Shown: positions 24,220-35,100, counted from the stretch's first letter. The stretch: DNA of 64,000 nt from Luteococcus sp038433135 (GCF_038433135.1 NZ_JBCDMV010000015.1:8582-72581); one strand, 5' to 3'. A program made the numbers and translations. The notes: a model not told the origin generated them from the letters alone.

Positions 24220-26088
24220 TCAGTTCATCAGGTGGGTCTGGTAGCTGTACTGCAGGCCCTCCTGGGCCTGCCGGATCAGCGTGAAGGCATCCTTCAGGTG
24301 ACGACGGTCAAAGGTGGACAGTTCCCCGGCCCGGACCAGGTTGTCCGGGCTTCGGCCGTCGGCGGTCTGGGCGCTCTGGTGGGCCAGGCGGACGTGGGTG
24401 ATGAACTCGAAGGCGTCGGCCAGATCCTCCAGCGTGCTGCTGTTGCTCAGCTTGGCGACGCTGTGCAGCCGGTCCAGCGTGCCCACGTCGTCCAGGCCGT
24501 GGGCCAGGGCGTGCACCCGGGCCAGCTCGATGATGGCGTGCACGCCATTGGCCTTCAGGTCGAAGGTCTCGGTCTCCTCGCCGCGCAGCGCCAGCACCCG
24601 GCCACGGAAGAAGCCGACCGGTGGTTGCCGCTCGACGGCCTGCGCCGCGAGCTGGCCGAGGAAGCGCTGCGCCTGGGGGGTGATGGACAGCGTGTCGGCC
24701 CGGACCTCGGCGAGCAGCGTCGGATCACCGTGCACGGTGCGGGCGTCGAAGAAGATCTGGCTGTGCAGCACCGCCTCCGGGTGCGGTTCGGTGACCCACT
24801 GGGAGAACTGTCGCTTCCACTGGCTGACGGTGAGCCGCCACTGCGGGTTGGCGGCCATCACCTGACCGTCGCACAGCCGGTAGCCACACTCGGCGAGCCC
24901 CGCGGTGACCCGATCGGCCAGGCTGGCGAACCAGTGCTGCGCGGCCTCGCCCAGGGCCACGTCGTCGGAGATCACCAGCGCATGGTCCTGGTCGGAGCTG
25001 ATGCTCAGCTCGCGTCGGGCCTGGGAGCCAAGCGTCACCCAGGCCCAGGCACCGGGGGCCGGCCCCAGTTCGGCCGTGGTCAACGCGATCAGCCGGCGGG
25101 TCATCGCGTCGGCGACGGTGGTCAGCAGCCGGGTGATGTCGTGTGCGGAGGCGTCCTGCTTCAGCAGCTGCGTGACCAGCTCCGGCACCCGCTTGCCGAG
25201 CAGCGCCAGGGAGGCGACGTCCTGCTGCCGGGAGATGTCGCCCACCAGGAAAACCGGATCGGCCTGCTGCAGGCGCACCAGGTCCCCGGCGGTCACCATG
25301 CCCACCAGCTTCCCGTCCTCGACGATGGGCAGGTGGTGCACGCCCCGACTGGTCATCTCCAGCAGTGCCTCGAAGGCCTGGGTTTCGGGGGAGATCCGCA
25401 CCGGGCTGGTGGTCATCACGCTGGCCAGCGGTTGGCCGACGTCGATGCCGTGGGCCACCACCTTGGAACGCAGGTCGCGGTCGGTGACGATGCCGGTCAA
25501 CGAGCCTGCCTGGTCCACCACCGGCAGGGCCGAGACCCGATGCAGGGTCATCAGCTGGGCGGCCTGCTGGATGCTCACGTCGCTGCCGGAGGTGACCAGC
25601 TCCTTCGCCCCGATCTCGGCCACCGTGCTGCGCAGCCACGCGGCGGAGCGTTCGTCTGCCGCCTGCTTCACGGAGACGGCGTGGCGCAGCCGCACCTGGC
25701 CCTGCTGCTCGTAGAAGACCCGCACGGTGGGGTAGTTGGCCACCAGATGGGCAAAGACCTCCGCCCCCATCACCAGCACCAGACTGTCCTCAATGGTGCT
25801 GATGGTGTAGCGCGAGCCCTGCTTGGACAGGAGCGAGGACGCTCCGAAGCTGCCGCCGGGTTCGGTACGCTCCACCAGGGCTCCGCTGGCGTCGACGATG
25901 TCCACCGCGCCGCTACGCAGGATGTGCAGCTGGTTGTTGGGCTGCCCCTGGGTCATCAGCTCGGTGCCGCGCCGGTGGTAGCGCAGCTGGAGCCGGCTGG
26001 GGAGTTGCTCCAGCACCGTCGCGGGTAGGCTGGAGAAGGGCTCGTGCGCGGCAAGGAAGTCACGTACCTCTGCCAGTTCGACGTCCAT
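24220..26088 (-). CDS. cNMP-binding / CBS pair / DUF294 nucleotidyltransferase-like protein
   Basis: A 622-residue cytoplasmic signalling protein. It has a cyclic-nucleotide-binding-like domain (about 10-125), two CBS domains (about 165-215 and 225-280), a DUF294 nucleotidyltransferase-like domain with GSQARRELSISSDQDHA (Gly354-Ser355, Asp366, Asp368) and a DUF294 C-terminal domain (about 480-615). The cNMP motif reads FGASSLL instead of FGExxLL, so cNMP binding may be lost. GTG 26091 and ATG 26088 are adjacent; ATG has better spacing from GAAGGAG. It heads the operon with the exonuclease. Family members may uridylylate or adenylylate a partner; no substrate can be read. Confidence 0.88.
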   Translation of the reverse strand: MDVELAEVRDFLAAHEPFSSLPATVLEQLPSRLQLRYHRRGTELMTQGQPNNQLHILRSGAVDIVDASGALVERTEPGGSFGASSLLSKQGSRYTISTIEDSLVLVMGAEVFAHLVANYPTVRVFYEQQGQVRLRHAVSVKQAADERSAAWLRSTVAEIGAKELVTSGSDVSIQQAAQLMTLHRVSALPVVDQAGSLTGIVTDRDLRSKVVAHGIDVGQPLASVMTTSPVRISPETQAFEALLEMTSRGVHHLPIVEDGKLVGMVTAGDLVRLQQADPVFLVGDISRQQDVASLALLGKRVPELVTQLLKQDASAHDITRLLTTVADAMTRRLIALTTAELGPAPGAWAWVTLGSQARRELSISSDQDHALVISDDVALGEAAQHWFASLADRVTAGLAECGYRLCDGQVMAANPQWRLTVSQWKRQFSQWVTEPHPEAVLHSQIFFDARTVHGDPTLLAEVRADTLSITPQAQRFLGQLAAQAVERQPPVGFFRGRVLALRGEETETFDLKANGVHAIIELARVHALAHGLDDVGTLDRLHSVAKLSNSSTLEDLADAFEFITHVRLAHQSAQTADGRSPDNLVRAGELSTFDRRHLKDAFTLIRQAQEGLQYSYQTHLMN

Positions 26089-26541
26089 CACAACTCCTTC
26101 GTCGTGGTGGGCTTGCGGGCGGTCCCGGGCCTCAATGAAGCACAGCTTGCCAGCCCGCGCGTCGGATTCCTACGGGTTGTGCCGCCCGATTTGGTGTGAA
26201 CGGCCCGGACATGACAGAATCGTCAAGTTGCTCCGATGGAGTTGGCGCGTGTTGCCGCCCCGGATGACCCCGCAAGGGATCGCCGGCTGGCAGTCGCACC
26301 GATCCTGGGCAGTCGCCGTGTGAACGGAACTGAGGAGAGCACCGCACAACGAAAATAGAGCGTTTGTGAGTGCCTGTGACAGTTGCGACACACCCGACCG
26401 CGGGGGTCGGTGGCAGAGGGTCTCGTCCCGGACGAGAATGCCGAACCACCAACCGATGAGGAGCATGCCGAGACCCGCCGGGTCATCGGCCGCGAAGCCG
26501 GAAACCTCCGGACAAAGCTTGGACGAGTAGAAGGAACAACT
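26089..26541. other. 453-nt gene-free region before the S10 genes
   Basis: No coding sequence with support. It contains the leader of the minus-strand DUF294 operon, a candidate S10 promoter (26191-26220) and a leader of about 320 nt before rpsJ. I saw no strong hairpin. Confidence 0.6.
26191..26220 (+). promoter_or_regulatory. Candidate promoter of the S10 operon
   Basis: TTGGTG (26191-26196), an 18-nt spacer and CAGAAT (26215-26220). It is only a moderate match, but no better one was seen between the divergent genes. Confidence 0.35.
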
Positions 26542-26853
26542 GTGGCGGGACAAAAGATCCGCATCAGGCTCCGTGCCTATGACCACGAGGTCATCGACTC
26601 GTCGGCGCGCAAGATCGTCGACACGGTGACCCGTACGGGTGCCAAGGTTGCCGGCCCGGTGCCGCTGCCGACCGAGAAGAACGTGTTCTGTGTGATCCGT
26701 TCGCCCCACAAGTACAAGGACAGCCGCGAGCACTTCGAGATGCGTACCCACAAGCGGCTCATCGACATTCTCGACCCCACCCCGAAGACGGTTGACTCGC
26801 TGATGCGTCTCGACCTTCCGGCCGGTGTGGACATCGAGATCAAGCTCCCGTGA
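26542..26853 (+). CDS. rpsJ: 30S ribosomal protein S10
   Basis: A 103-residue S10 starting at GTG (MAGQKIRIRLRAYDHEVID), with GAAGGA upstream. It has the conserved PLPTEKNVFCVIRSPHKYKDSREHFEMRTHKRLID stretch and is of usual length. S10 sits in the 30S head and is also NusE in antitermination. The frame is open upstream, but the homologous start and ribosome-binding site decide for 26542. First gene of the S10 operon. Confidence 0.97.
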   Translation: MAGQKIRIRLRAYDHEVIDSSARKIVDTVTRTGAKVAGPVPLPTEKNVFCVIRSPHKYKDSREHFEMRTHKRLIDILDPTPKTVDSLMRLDLPAGVDIEIKLP

Positions 26854-26864
26854 GGTCCGTGAAC

Positions 26865-27524
26865 ATGAACAACGAACGCAAGGTGAAGGGCCTGCTGGGC
26901 ACCAAGCTCGGCATGACCCAGCTCTGGGACGACAACAACAAGGTCGTGCCCGTGACCGTGATCCAGGCTGGCCCCTGTGTGGTCACCCAGGTGCGCACCC
27001 CCGAGGTCGACGGCTACAACGCCGTCCAGCTCGGCTTCGGCGCCCTGAAGGCCAAGAAGGTCACCAAGCCCGCCGCTGGCCACTTCGAGAAGGCCGGCGT
27101 GACCCCGCGCAAGCACCTGGTCGAACTGCGCACCTCGGATGCCTCCGAGTACACGCTGGGCCAGGAGATCACTGCCGAGGCCTTCGCCGCCGCCGACATC
27201 GTCGACGTCACCGGCGTGAGCAAGGGCAAGGGCACCGCTGGTGTCATGAAGCGCCACGGCTTCAAGGGCCTGCGCGCCACCCACGGTGTGCACCGCAAGC
27301 ACCGTTCGCCCGGTTCCATCGGCGGCTGCTCGACCCCCGGTCGCGTGTTCAAGGGCATGCGGATGGCCGGTCGGATGGGTGTCGACAAGGTGACCGTGCA
27401 GAACCTGAAAATCCACGCTGTCGACGCCGAGCGCGGCCTCATCCTGGTTCGCGGTGCGATCCCGGGCAACAAGGGCTCGCTGGTCGTCGTCCGTAGCGCT
27501 GCCAAGAAGGGTGATGTCGCATGA
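26865..27524 (+). CDS. rplC: 50S ribosomal protein L3
   Basis: A 219-residue L3, one of the first proteins to bind 23S rRNA. It includes KGLLGTKLGMTQLWDD near the N-terminus and the conserved HRKHRSPGSIGGCSTPGRVFKG loop that reaches the peptidyl-transferase centre. ATG 26865 was chosen because GAGGTC lies 7 nt before it; a GTG at 26850 overlapping the rpsJ stop is an alternative. It overlaps rplD by 4 nt (ATGA). Confidence 0.96.
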   Translation: MNNERKVKGLLGTKLGMTQLWDDNNKVVPVTVIQAGPCVVTQVRTPEVDGYNAVQLGFGALKAKKVTKPAAGHFEKAGVTPRKHLVELRTSDASEYTLGQEITAEAFAAADIVDVTGVSKGKGTAGVMKRHGFKGLRATHGVHRKHRSPGSIGGCSTPGRVFKGMRMAGRMGVDKVTVQNLKIHAVDAERGLILVRGAIPGNKGSLVVVRSAAKKGDVA

Positions 27525-28219
27525 GCGAGTCGCTGAAGGTCGACGTCCTGGGCGTCGACGGCAAGAAGGCCGGCACCGCTGATCTCCCCGCCGAGATCTT
27601 CGACGTGCAGACCAACATCCCGCTGATCCACCAGGTTGTCGTGGCCCAGCAGGCCGCTGCCCGCCAGGGCACCCACGCCACCAAGACCCGCGGCGACGTC
27701 CGCGGCGGTGGCATCAAGCCCTGGCGCCAGAAGGGCACCGGTCGCGCCCGTCACGGCTCGCGTCGTTCGCCCATCTGGGTCGGTGGCGGCACCGTGCACG
27801 GCCCCCAGCCGCGCGACTACGCGCAGCGCACCCCCAAGAAGATGATCGCCGCCGCGATCAAGGGTGCCCTGAGCGACCGCGCTCGCGATGGTCAGGTCTT
27901 CGTGCTGGACCAGATCGTGGCCGGCGAGAAGCCCTCCACCAAGAGCGCCCTCAAGGCCCTGGCCGCCGTCGGCGACGCCAGCAAGCTGCTCGTGGTGCTG
28001 GATCGCACCGAGGAGATCGCCTGGCTGAGCCTGCGCAATGTCCCGACCGTGCACGTCCTGGCCGTTGACCAGCTCAACGCCTACGACGTCCTGGTCAACG
28101 ACGGCGTGGTCTTCACCAAGGCTGCCCTCGCCACCTACACCGCTGGCCCCGCCAAGGGCAAGAGCGTCAAGGCCGTGGCCACCGAGTCCGAGGCCGCTGC
28201 AGAGGAGACCGAGAAGTGA
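27521..28219 (+). CDS. rplD: 50S ribosomal protein L4
   Basis: A 232-residue L4. The exit-tunnel loop region reads THATKTRGDVRGGGIKPWRQKGTGRARHGSRRSPIW, normal for macrolide-sensitive bacteria. A short Ala/Glu-rich tail extends the C-terminus. The ATG overlaps the rplC stop, and its own stop overlaps the rplW GTG by 4 nt, so the three genes are translationally coupled. Confidence 0.97.
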   Translation: MSESLKVDVLGVDGKKAGTADLPAEIFDVQTNIPLIHQVVVAQQAAARQGTHATKTRGDVRGGGIKPWRQKGTGRARHGSRRSPIWVGGGTVHGPQPRDYAQRTPKKMIAAAIKGALSDRARDGQVFVLDQIVAGEKPSTKSALKALAAVGDASKLLVVLDRTEEIAWLSLRNVPTVHVLAVDQLNAYDVLVNDGVVFTKAALATYTAGPAKGKSVKAVATESEAAAEETEK

Positions 28220-28527
28220 CCCAGCCCTTGAAGATCCGCGACCACCGCGACATCCTGCTCGCGCCCGTCGTGAGCGAGAAGAGCTACGGCCTGCTGGACG
28301 AGAACAAGTACACGTTCATCGTCGCCCCGCATGCCAACAAGACCGAGATCAAGATTGCCGTCGAGGCCGTCTTCGATGTCAAGGTCACCAGCGTGAACAC
28401 CATCAACCGCAAGGGCAAGACGCGCCGCACCCGCTTCGGGATGGGCAAGCGTCCCGACACCAAGCGCGCGATCGTGACCGTGGCCGAAGGCCAGCGCATC
28501 GACATCTTTGGAGGTCCGGTCGCCTGA
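28216..28527 (+). CDS. rplW: 50S ribosomal protein L23
   Basis: A 103-residue L23 at the tunnel exit, the docking site of trigger factor and SRP. It starts at GTG (MTQPLKIRDHRDILLAPVVSEKS) overlapping the rplD stop. The conserved VVSEKSYGLLDENKYTFIV and NRKGKTRRTRFGMGKRPDTKRAIV segments are present. Length is typical. Confidence 0.97.
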   Translation: MTQPLKIRDHRDILLAPVVSEKSYGLLDENKYTFIVAPHANKTEIKIAVEAVFDVKVTSVNTINRKGKTRRTRFGMGKRPDTKRAIVTVAEGQRIDIFGGPVA

Positions 28528-28562
28528 CCGGACGTTCGCTGAGACAAGGAAACTGAGACCTC

Positions 28563-29399
<837 letters not shown>

Positions 29400-29414
29400 T
29401 TGGGAGCTTGAACA

Positions 29415-29696
29415 ATGCCTCGTAGTTTGAAGAAGGGTCCCTTCGTGGACGAGCACCTGACCAAGAAGGTCGATGCTCAGAACGAGAAGGGCACCAAGAA
29501 TGTCATCAAGACCTGGTCGCGCCGTTCGATGATCGTGCCCGACATGCTGGGTCACACCATCGCCGTCCACGACGGCCGCAAGCATGTCCCGGTCTTCGTG
29601 ACCGAGTCGATGATCGGCCACAAGCTGGGTGAGTTCGCTCCGACGCGTACCTTCAAGGGTCACGTCAAGGACGACAAGAAGGCGCGCCGCCGCTGA
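29415..29696 (+). CDS. rpsS: 30S ribosomal protein S19
   Basis: A 93-residue basic S19 beginning MPRSLKKGPFVDEHL, with WSRRSMIVPDMLGHTIAVHDGRKHVPV and KLGEFAPTRTF. It binds the 30S head with S13. It follows rplB by 15 nt and precedes rplV by 28 nt. Length and sequence are fully typical. Confidence 0.98.
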   Translation: MPRSLKKGPFVDEHLTKKVDAQNEKGTKNVIKTWSRRSMIVPDMLGHTIAVHDGRKHVPVFVTESMIGHKLGEFAPTRTFKGHVKDDKKARRR

Positions 29697-29724
29697 GCGG
29701 GCGAGACAAGGAACAGATCAAACA

Positions 29725-30147
29725 ATGAGCAACAACGAAAGCCGGCCCAGCCGTCGCGCTGCCCTGCTCGGGGATCGTCCTGGCTCGTACGCGATTGCGC
29801 GTCACGTCCGGATGAGCCCGACCAAGGTTCGTCGTGTCGCAGACCTGGTGCGTGGCATGGCCACCACCGAGGCCCTCGTCACGCTGAAGTACGCCCCGCA
29901 GGCTGCCAGTGATCCCGTCTACAAGGTGCTGGCCTCGGCCGTCGCCAATGCGGAGAACGCCGAGAACCTGCGTGCCGACGACCTGTACATCTCGCAGATC
30001 TTCGTGGACGAGGGCGTGACCATGCGTCGCATTCGCCCCCGCGCCAAGGGTTCCGCGAGCCGCATCCTCAAGCGCGCCAGCCACATCACCGTGGTTGTCG
30101 AGCCCAACAGCAACAAGACCGCAACTGAGAGCAAGAAGGGAGCCTGA
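29725..30147 (+). CDS. rplV: 50S ribosomal protein L22
   Basis: A 140-residue L22 lining the exit tunnel. The core begins at YAIARHVRMSPTKVRRVADLVRG and ends near RRIRPRAKGSASRILKRASHI, which holds the tunnel-lining beta hairpin. An N-terminal extension of about 20 residues and a Ser/Lys tail are typical of actinobacteria. ATG 29725 has ACAAGGAA upstream; the longer frame overlaps rpsS. Confidence 0.97.
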   Translation: MSNNESRPSRRAALLGDRPGSYAIARHVRMSPTKVRRVADLVRGMATTEALVTLKYAPQAASDPVYKVLASAVANAENAENLRADDLYISQIFVDEGVTMRRIRPRAKGSASRILKRASHITVVVEPNSNKTATESKKGA

Positions 30148-30149
30148 GC

Positions 30150-30983
30150 ATGGGCCAGAAGATCAACCCGCATGGCTTCCGCCTCGGCATCACCACCGAT
30201 CACAAGACCCGTTGGTACGCCGAGAAGCAGTACGCGGCCTTCGTTGGTGAAGACGTCAAGATCCGCCAGTACCTGCTGAAGAACCTTGAGCGGGCCGGCA
30301 TCTCCTCGATCGAGATCGAGCGTCGTTCCGAGCGCGTGACCATCTTCCTGTATGCCGCTCGTCCGGGCATCGTCATCGGCCGCAATGGCGCCGAGGCGGA
30401 GCGCGTCCGCGGTGCACTGGAGAAGCTGACCGGAAAGCAGATCCAGCTGAACATCCTCGAGGTCAAGAACCCCGAGATCGATGCCCAGCTGGTCGCCCAG
30501 GGTGTCGCCGAGCAGCTGGGGGCCCGCGTGGCCTTCCGCCGCGCGATGCGCAAGGCGCAGCAGACCGCGATGCGTTCCGGTGCCCAGGGCATCCGCATCA
30601 AGTGCTCCGGCCGTCTCGGCGGCGCCGAGATGAGCCGCTCCGAGGGTTACCGCGACGGCCGCGTGCCGCTGCACACCCTGCGGGCGGACATCGACTACGG
30701 CTTCTACGAGGCCCGCACCACCTTCGGCCGGATCGGCGTCAAGGTGTGGATCTACAAGGGCGACGTGACCGGCACCCGCGCCGAGCGTGCTGCCCAGAAG
30801 GCCGCCCGTGCCGCCGCCCCCGGCGCCAACCGTCGTGGCGGTCGTCGCCCCGAGCGCGGTGGCCGTGGCGATCGTCCGGAGCGCGGTGGACGCCGTCGCG
30901 CCGACGAGGCGCGCAATGACAACAACGCCGAGGCCCCCAAGGCTGAGACCCAGGCCCCGGCTACCGAGAACGCAGGAGCCTGA
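30150..30983 (+). CDS. rpsC: 30S ribosomal protein S3
   Basis: A 277-residue S3 at the mRNA entry site. It begins MGQKINPHGFRLGIT and has a KH domain with PGIVIGRNGAE. The C-terminal domain contains GRLGGAEMSRSEGYRDGRVPLHTLRADIDYG. After about residue 215 it carries a low-complexity tail first rich in Arg/Gly (RRGGRRPERGGRGDR) and then acidic, longer than the usual 210-240 residues. Such tails occur in actinobacterial S3. It starts 2 nt after rplV. Confidence 0.97.
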   Translation: MGQKINPHGFRLGITTDHKTRWYAEKQYAAFVGEDVKIRQYLLKNLERAGISSIEIERRSERVTIFLYAARPGIVIGRNGAEAERVRGALEKLTGKQIQLNILEVKNPEIDAQLVAQGVAEQLGARVAFRRAMRKAQQTAMRSGAQGIRIKCSGRLGGAEMSRSEGYRDGRVPLHTLRADIDYGFYEARTTFGRIGVKVWIYKGDVTGTRAERAAQKAARAAAPGANRRGGRRPERGGRGDRPERGGRRRADEARNDNNAEAPKAETQAPATENAGA

Positions 30984-30985
30984 GC

Positions 30986-31405
30986 ATGCTGATTCCTCGT
31001 CGTGTGAAGTACCGCAAGCAGCACCACCCCAAGCGGACCGGTGCTGCCAAGGGTGGAACCAAGCTCGCCTTCGGTGAGTACGGCATCCAGGCGCTCGAGT
31101 CCTCCTACCTGACCAACCGTCAGATCGAGGCCGCTCGTATCGCCATGACCCGCCACATCAAGCGTGGTGGCAAGGTGTGGATCAATGTCTACCCCGACCG
31201 CCCGCTGACCAAGCACCCCGCCGAGTCCCGCATGGGTTCCGGCAAGGGTTCGCCCGAGTTCTGGGTGGCCAACATCAAGCCCGGCCGTGTGCTCTTCGAG
31301 CTCTCCGGTGTTGATGAGGAAACCGCTCGCGAGGCCATGCGCCTGGCAATCCACAAGCTGCCCTTCAAGGCTCGCTTCATCAAGCGCGAAGCAGGTGAAA
31401 ACTGA
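30986..31405 (+). CDS. rplP: 50S ribosomal protein L16
   Basis: A 139-residue L16 beginning MLIPRRVKYRKQHHPKRTG, which sits near the A site and the central protuberance. Conserved segments RVWINVYPDRPLTKHPAESRMGSGKG (here KVWIN) and VLFELSGVDEE are present. Gene ends are tightly packed: it starts 2 nt after rpsC and its TGA shares a base with the rpmC ATG. Confidence 0.98.
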   Translation: MLIPRRVKYRKQHHPKRTGAAKGGTKLAFGEYGIQALESSYLTNRQIEAARIAMTRHIKRGGKVWINVYPDRPLTKHPAESRMGSGKGSPEFWVANIKPGRVLFELSGVDEETAREAMRLAIHKLPFKARFIKREAGEN

Positions 31406-31635
31406 TGGCGAAGACCACCACCGCCGCCGATCTGCGCGGCCTCAGCCGTGACGATCTGAATGCCAAGGTCCTCGAGCTGAAGGAAGAGCTGTTCACGCTG
31501 CGCTTCCAGGCCGCCACTGGCCAGCTGGAGAACCACGGCCGTCTGCGCGAGGTCCGCAAGGACATCGCTCGGATCTACACCGTGCTCCAGGAGCGCAACC
31601 TGGGCATCGTCGACGACCCTGAGAAGAAGGCCTGA
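31405..31635 (+). CDS. rpmC: 50S ribosomal protein L29
   Basis: A 76-residue L29, a small two-helix protein beside L23 at the tunnel exit. It contains LRGLSRDDLNAKVLELKEELFTLRFQAATGQLENHGRLREVRKDIARI, the full family pattern. It starts on the last base of the rplP stop (TGATG). Confidence 0.97.
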   Translation: MAKTTTAADLRGLSRDDLNAKVLELKEELFTLRFQAATGQLENHGRLREVRKDIARIYTVLQERNLGIVDDPEKKA

Positions 31636-31637
31636 CA

Positions 31638-31919
31638 ATGAGCGAGAACACCAAGGTCGAGACCGAGGCCCGCAATGACCGCAAGGTTCGCGAGGGTGTC
31701 GTGGTCTCGGACAAGATGGACAAGACCATCACCGTGCTCGTGGAGGATCGCGTCAAGCACCCCCTCTACGGCAAGGTCATGACCAAGAGCGAGCGCCTCA
31801 AGGCGCACGACGAGAACAACGAGGCCGGCGCGGGCGACCGCGTGCGCATCATGGAGACCCGACCGCTGTCGGCGACCAAGCGCTGGCGCCTGCTCGAGAT
31901 CGTCGAGAAGGCCAAGTGA
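31638..31919 (+). CDS. rpsQ: 30S ribosomal protein S17
   Basis: A 93-residue S17, a primary 16S rRNA binder. The core runs from RKVREGVVVSDKMDKTITVLVEDRVKHPLYGK to RIMETRPLSATKRWRLLEI. It begins 2 nt after rpmC. It is the last S10-operon gene before a strong terminator; in most bacteria transcription continues directly into rplN, but here a secreted enzyme gene intervenes. Confidence 0.98.
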   Translation: MSENTKVETEARNDRKVREGVVVSDKMDKTITVLVEDRVKHPLYGKVMTKSERLKAHDENNEAGAGDRVRIMETRPLSATKRWRLLEIVEKAK

Positions 31920-31941
31920 CCTGTCACTGAGTCCTGTGAAG

Positions 31942-31975
31942 GAGGGCCCGTCCAATGCGGACGGGCCCTCTTTTC
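31942..31975 (+). terminator. Terminator after rpsQ
   Basis: A perfect 12-bp stem (GAGGGCCCGTCC and complement, loop AATGC) followed by TTTTC. It isolates the S10 genes from the inserted downstream gene. Confidence 0.85.
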
Positions 31976-32033
31976 ATTGCCTGAAAGGGATTCGGATTTG
32001 TGTGGTAAATGAACAATTGGTGTGATCGATTGG

Positions 32034-32063
32034 TTGTCTCGCGTGCTGGCCAAGGGTTAGGTT
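32034..32063 (+). promoter_or_regulatory. Promoter of the secreted putative glycoside hydrolase
   Basis: TTGTCT (32034-32039), an 18-nt spacer and TAGGTT (32058-32063), in a locally AT-richer stretch (about 31970-32040). GAAGGTG precedes the ATG at 32115. Confidence 0.5.
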
Positions 32064-32114
32064 CGGCGCAGTCGGCGGACAGCGGGGTCCGCCTGAGCCT
32101 CGTGAAGGTGAACC

Positions 32115-35100
32115 ATGCGCAAATCCGGACGGGCGGCTGTGCTGCCCATGGCCCTCGCCTTGGCGGCAGGGGCCGGGATCGGAACCAACAGCCAGACCAT
32201 GGCCAGGGCGGTGGATCCGCCCCAGCTGGGAGACATCGTCATCGACAAGGTGGGCGGGCTGCACCGTCCCTTCCACCCGCAGGTGCATGACTACGCCGTT
32301 GCCACCTATGCGAGCACGGAATCGCTGTTGATCTGCCCGAAGGTGATCCGGGGCGAGGTGACCATCGCGGGCCAGCAGGCCGACGAGAATGGCTGCGCCC
32401 GGGTTCCGGTTGCCCTGGGCATCAACCGCGTGCCGATCGTGGTCACCAGCGGGGGTGCCAGCGAGCAGTACCGGGTGAGCATCGTGCGGCGGCCCACGGA
32501 CTTCCGCGGCCGGGAGGCCGTGAAGGGGGTCAGGGCCAGCGCAGCGCTGCAGGCCGCGGACCACCCGGCCGAGGCCGCGGTGGACGGACAGCGGGAGAGC
32601 TACTGGCGTCCGGAGCAGAACAAGGCGGGCAAGCCCGGCGAGGAGGGGGTCAGCGAGTTGGTGCTGACCCTTCCCGAGAAGCGTTGGATCAGCAAGGTCA
32701 CCGGTTTCCTCAATGTGACGGCCGAGAAGATGTGGGTCAATGACCTGCCGGGCAATTACCTGACCATCCAGACTTCGGTCGATGGCCGTACCTGGCGCAC
32801 GGTGGCCGAGAAGGCCACCCTGCGGGAGGACTCCCGGATCGCGTCGCATGACCCGAATGCCGGGCGCTACTACTGGGACTGGAACAATCCCGTCCAGGCC
32901 AAGTACGTCCGGATCAGCCTCGGAGCCGGCCGGCAGCAGGTGGTCGACTCCTTCGGGGTGCGCGAGCTGCAGGTCTGGGGGCTTGCCCGCGGGGCCAAGC
33001 CGCGCAAGGAACGCTTCACCAAGCAGCAGCCGGTGCAGCCCGCCACCGGTTCGCTGGGCGTGAACCGGGCCAATGAGCTGGCGATTCGCAACAACATCAC
33101 GGTCTCGACCTGGACGCCGAATGACCAGCGCGCCGCGATGACCCCGAACAATGCCGAGTATGACTCCCTGGCCCGCCCGGCGGCGATCTTCTACGGCCTC
33201 GACGTCGGCCCGGATCCCGATGGTCTGCACAATGCGACCGAGTTCATGCGTCGCAACCCGCAGGCGCAGTGGGGCATTGCCCGCGCCCCGCGGGGGGACA
33301 ACTGGAGCAAGCTGGCCGAGGCGGGGGAGCCCGCCGACTTCATCCACCCGTCGATGAAGCCCTACCTGCAGCGCCTGGTGGAGGTGCAGCTGGGCGACGA
33401 GGGTGGCTACAGCGAGTCCGAGGTGGCGGCCTTCACCAAGTGGTTCGAGTTCTCCAAGAAGCAATACCCGACGGCCCTGGTGCACTCCAACCAGTTCACC
33501 ACGGCGAGCTGGGCGAAGAATGCCCAGAGCTATGTGCAGCAGGCCAAGCCGGACCTGCTGAGCTGGGACAACTACTACTGGGGTGGCGGCAAGACCTTCG
33601 GTTCGCACGGCCCGAATGCCGCCAACACCGTCAACGACCTGCTGGGCGGCCTGATGTGGCAGTCCTACCGGGAGGCCGCCACCAAGGGTCTGACCGGTGA
33701 CGGTTCCCAGCCGATCCTGTGGGGCCAGTACCTGGACGCCTTCGACTCGGACTACTCCCAGTCGCAGCGCGCCATCGTCACCAACCTCTCCCTCGCCTCC
33801 GGCGCCAAGTGGTTCGGACTCTTCAGGCTGGACCTCAACCGCTATGACGGCTCCAACATGGTCGGGCCCGACGGCGAACCGCTGCGTGAATGGCATGAAT
33901 ATGCCGCGCTCTTCCGTCAGATCCGCACCTATGGGCAGTACCTCACCCCGATGGTCAACGACTGGGTAGCGGTGCAGCCGGGTCAGTCCGGGGCGGCCGG
34001 CGCGCCGCTGACCCATCGGACCCCCAAGGGCTGGCGGATGGACAGCTTCAAGGCCTCCTCCGCTGCCAATGGCAACCATGGGATCAAGGGGGTGAGCGCA
34101 CGCAATGTGGGCACCCAGAACAATGGGCTGCCGGGTGACGTGGTGCTGGGCTACTTCAAGCCGCTGCCCGGTCTGGACCAGAAGGTGCTGCAGCAGCGTT
34201 TCGGCAGCCGTTCGCCGCGGCCCTTCATGGTGGTCAACGGCCTGACCAGCCATGCCAAGCGGCCCAATACCAGCTACTTCCCGCGGATCGACGACGGGCA
34301 GTTCTGGCAGACCGCCCAAGAGATCACCCTGGACGTGGATCCGCAGGCCGGCGACCTGATGCGCGTTGACCCCGAGACCGGCAAGATCAGCCGGGTGCCC
34401 GTCCGCGACGGCAAGGTGACCCTGCGCCTGGGCGGCGGACAGGCCGCCCTGATGTTCTGGCGCGAGGCAATGCTGCAGACCGAGATGACGGCCCCGGCAG
34501 AGGCGGTTCCCTACACCGCGTCGACGAAGGTCACGGTCACCGTGACCAACCCGCTGCCCCGTCCCGTCGCCGGGGTGCGGGTCAGCCGGGCCGAGGCCGA
34601 GGGCTGGCAGGTTGGCCTGCCGGAGCAGACGGTGACCCTGGCGCCTGGTGCCTCCCACACCTTCACGCTGGAGGCGCGCAACCTGCGGGCCGCCGGGCCG
34701 ACGCCCCTGACGGTGACGGTTGCGGGTCAGGACTTCAGCCGGGAGCTGACGGCAACGCTGACGGGGACCCCCTGCTCCACGGAACGGATCCAGCCGACCG
34801 TGGTGGGTGCATCCTCGGAGGAGACCGGCCGGGAGGATGGCCGAGCGATCAATGCCACCGATGGCAAGCCGGAGACCAAGTGGCACAGCGACTGGTCCAC
34901 CACCTCGCCCGCGTTGCCACACTGGATCCAGCTGGATCTGGGGAGCAGCCAACCGGTCTGTCAGCTGTCCTATCAGGGCCGCCAGGACCAGACGACCGGT
35001 CAGGGCTGGGTCAAGGACTATGAGATCTATCTGTCCGACCAGCCGATCGACCCTGCCAACCTACCCGCCAAGCCCACCGCTGCTGGCACCTTCGCCGCCC

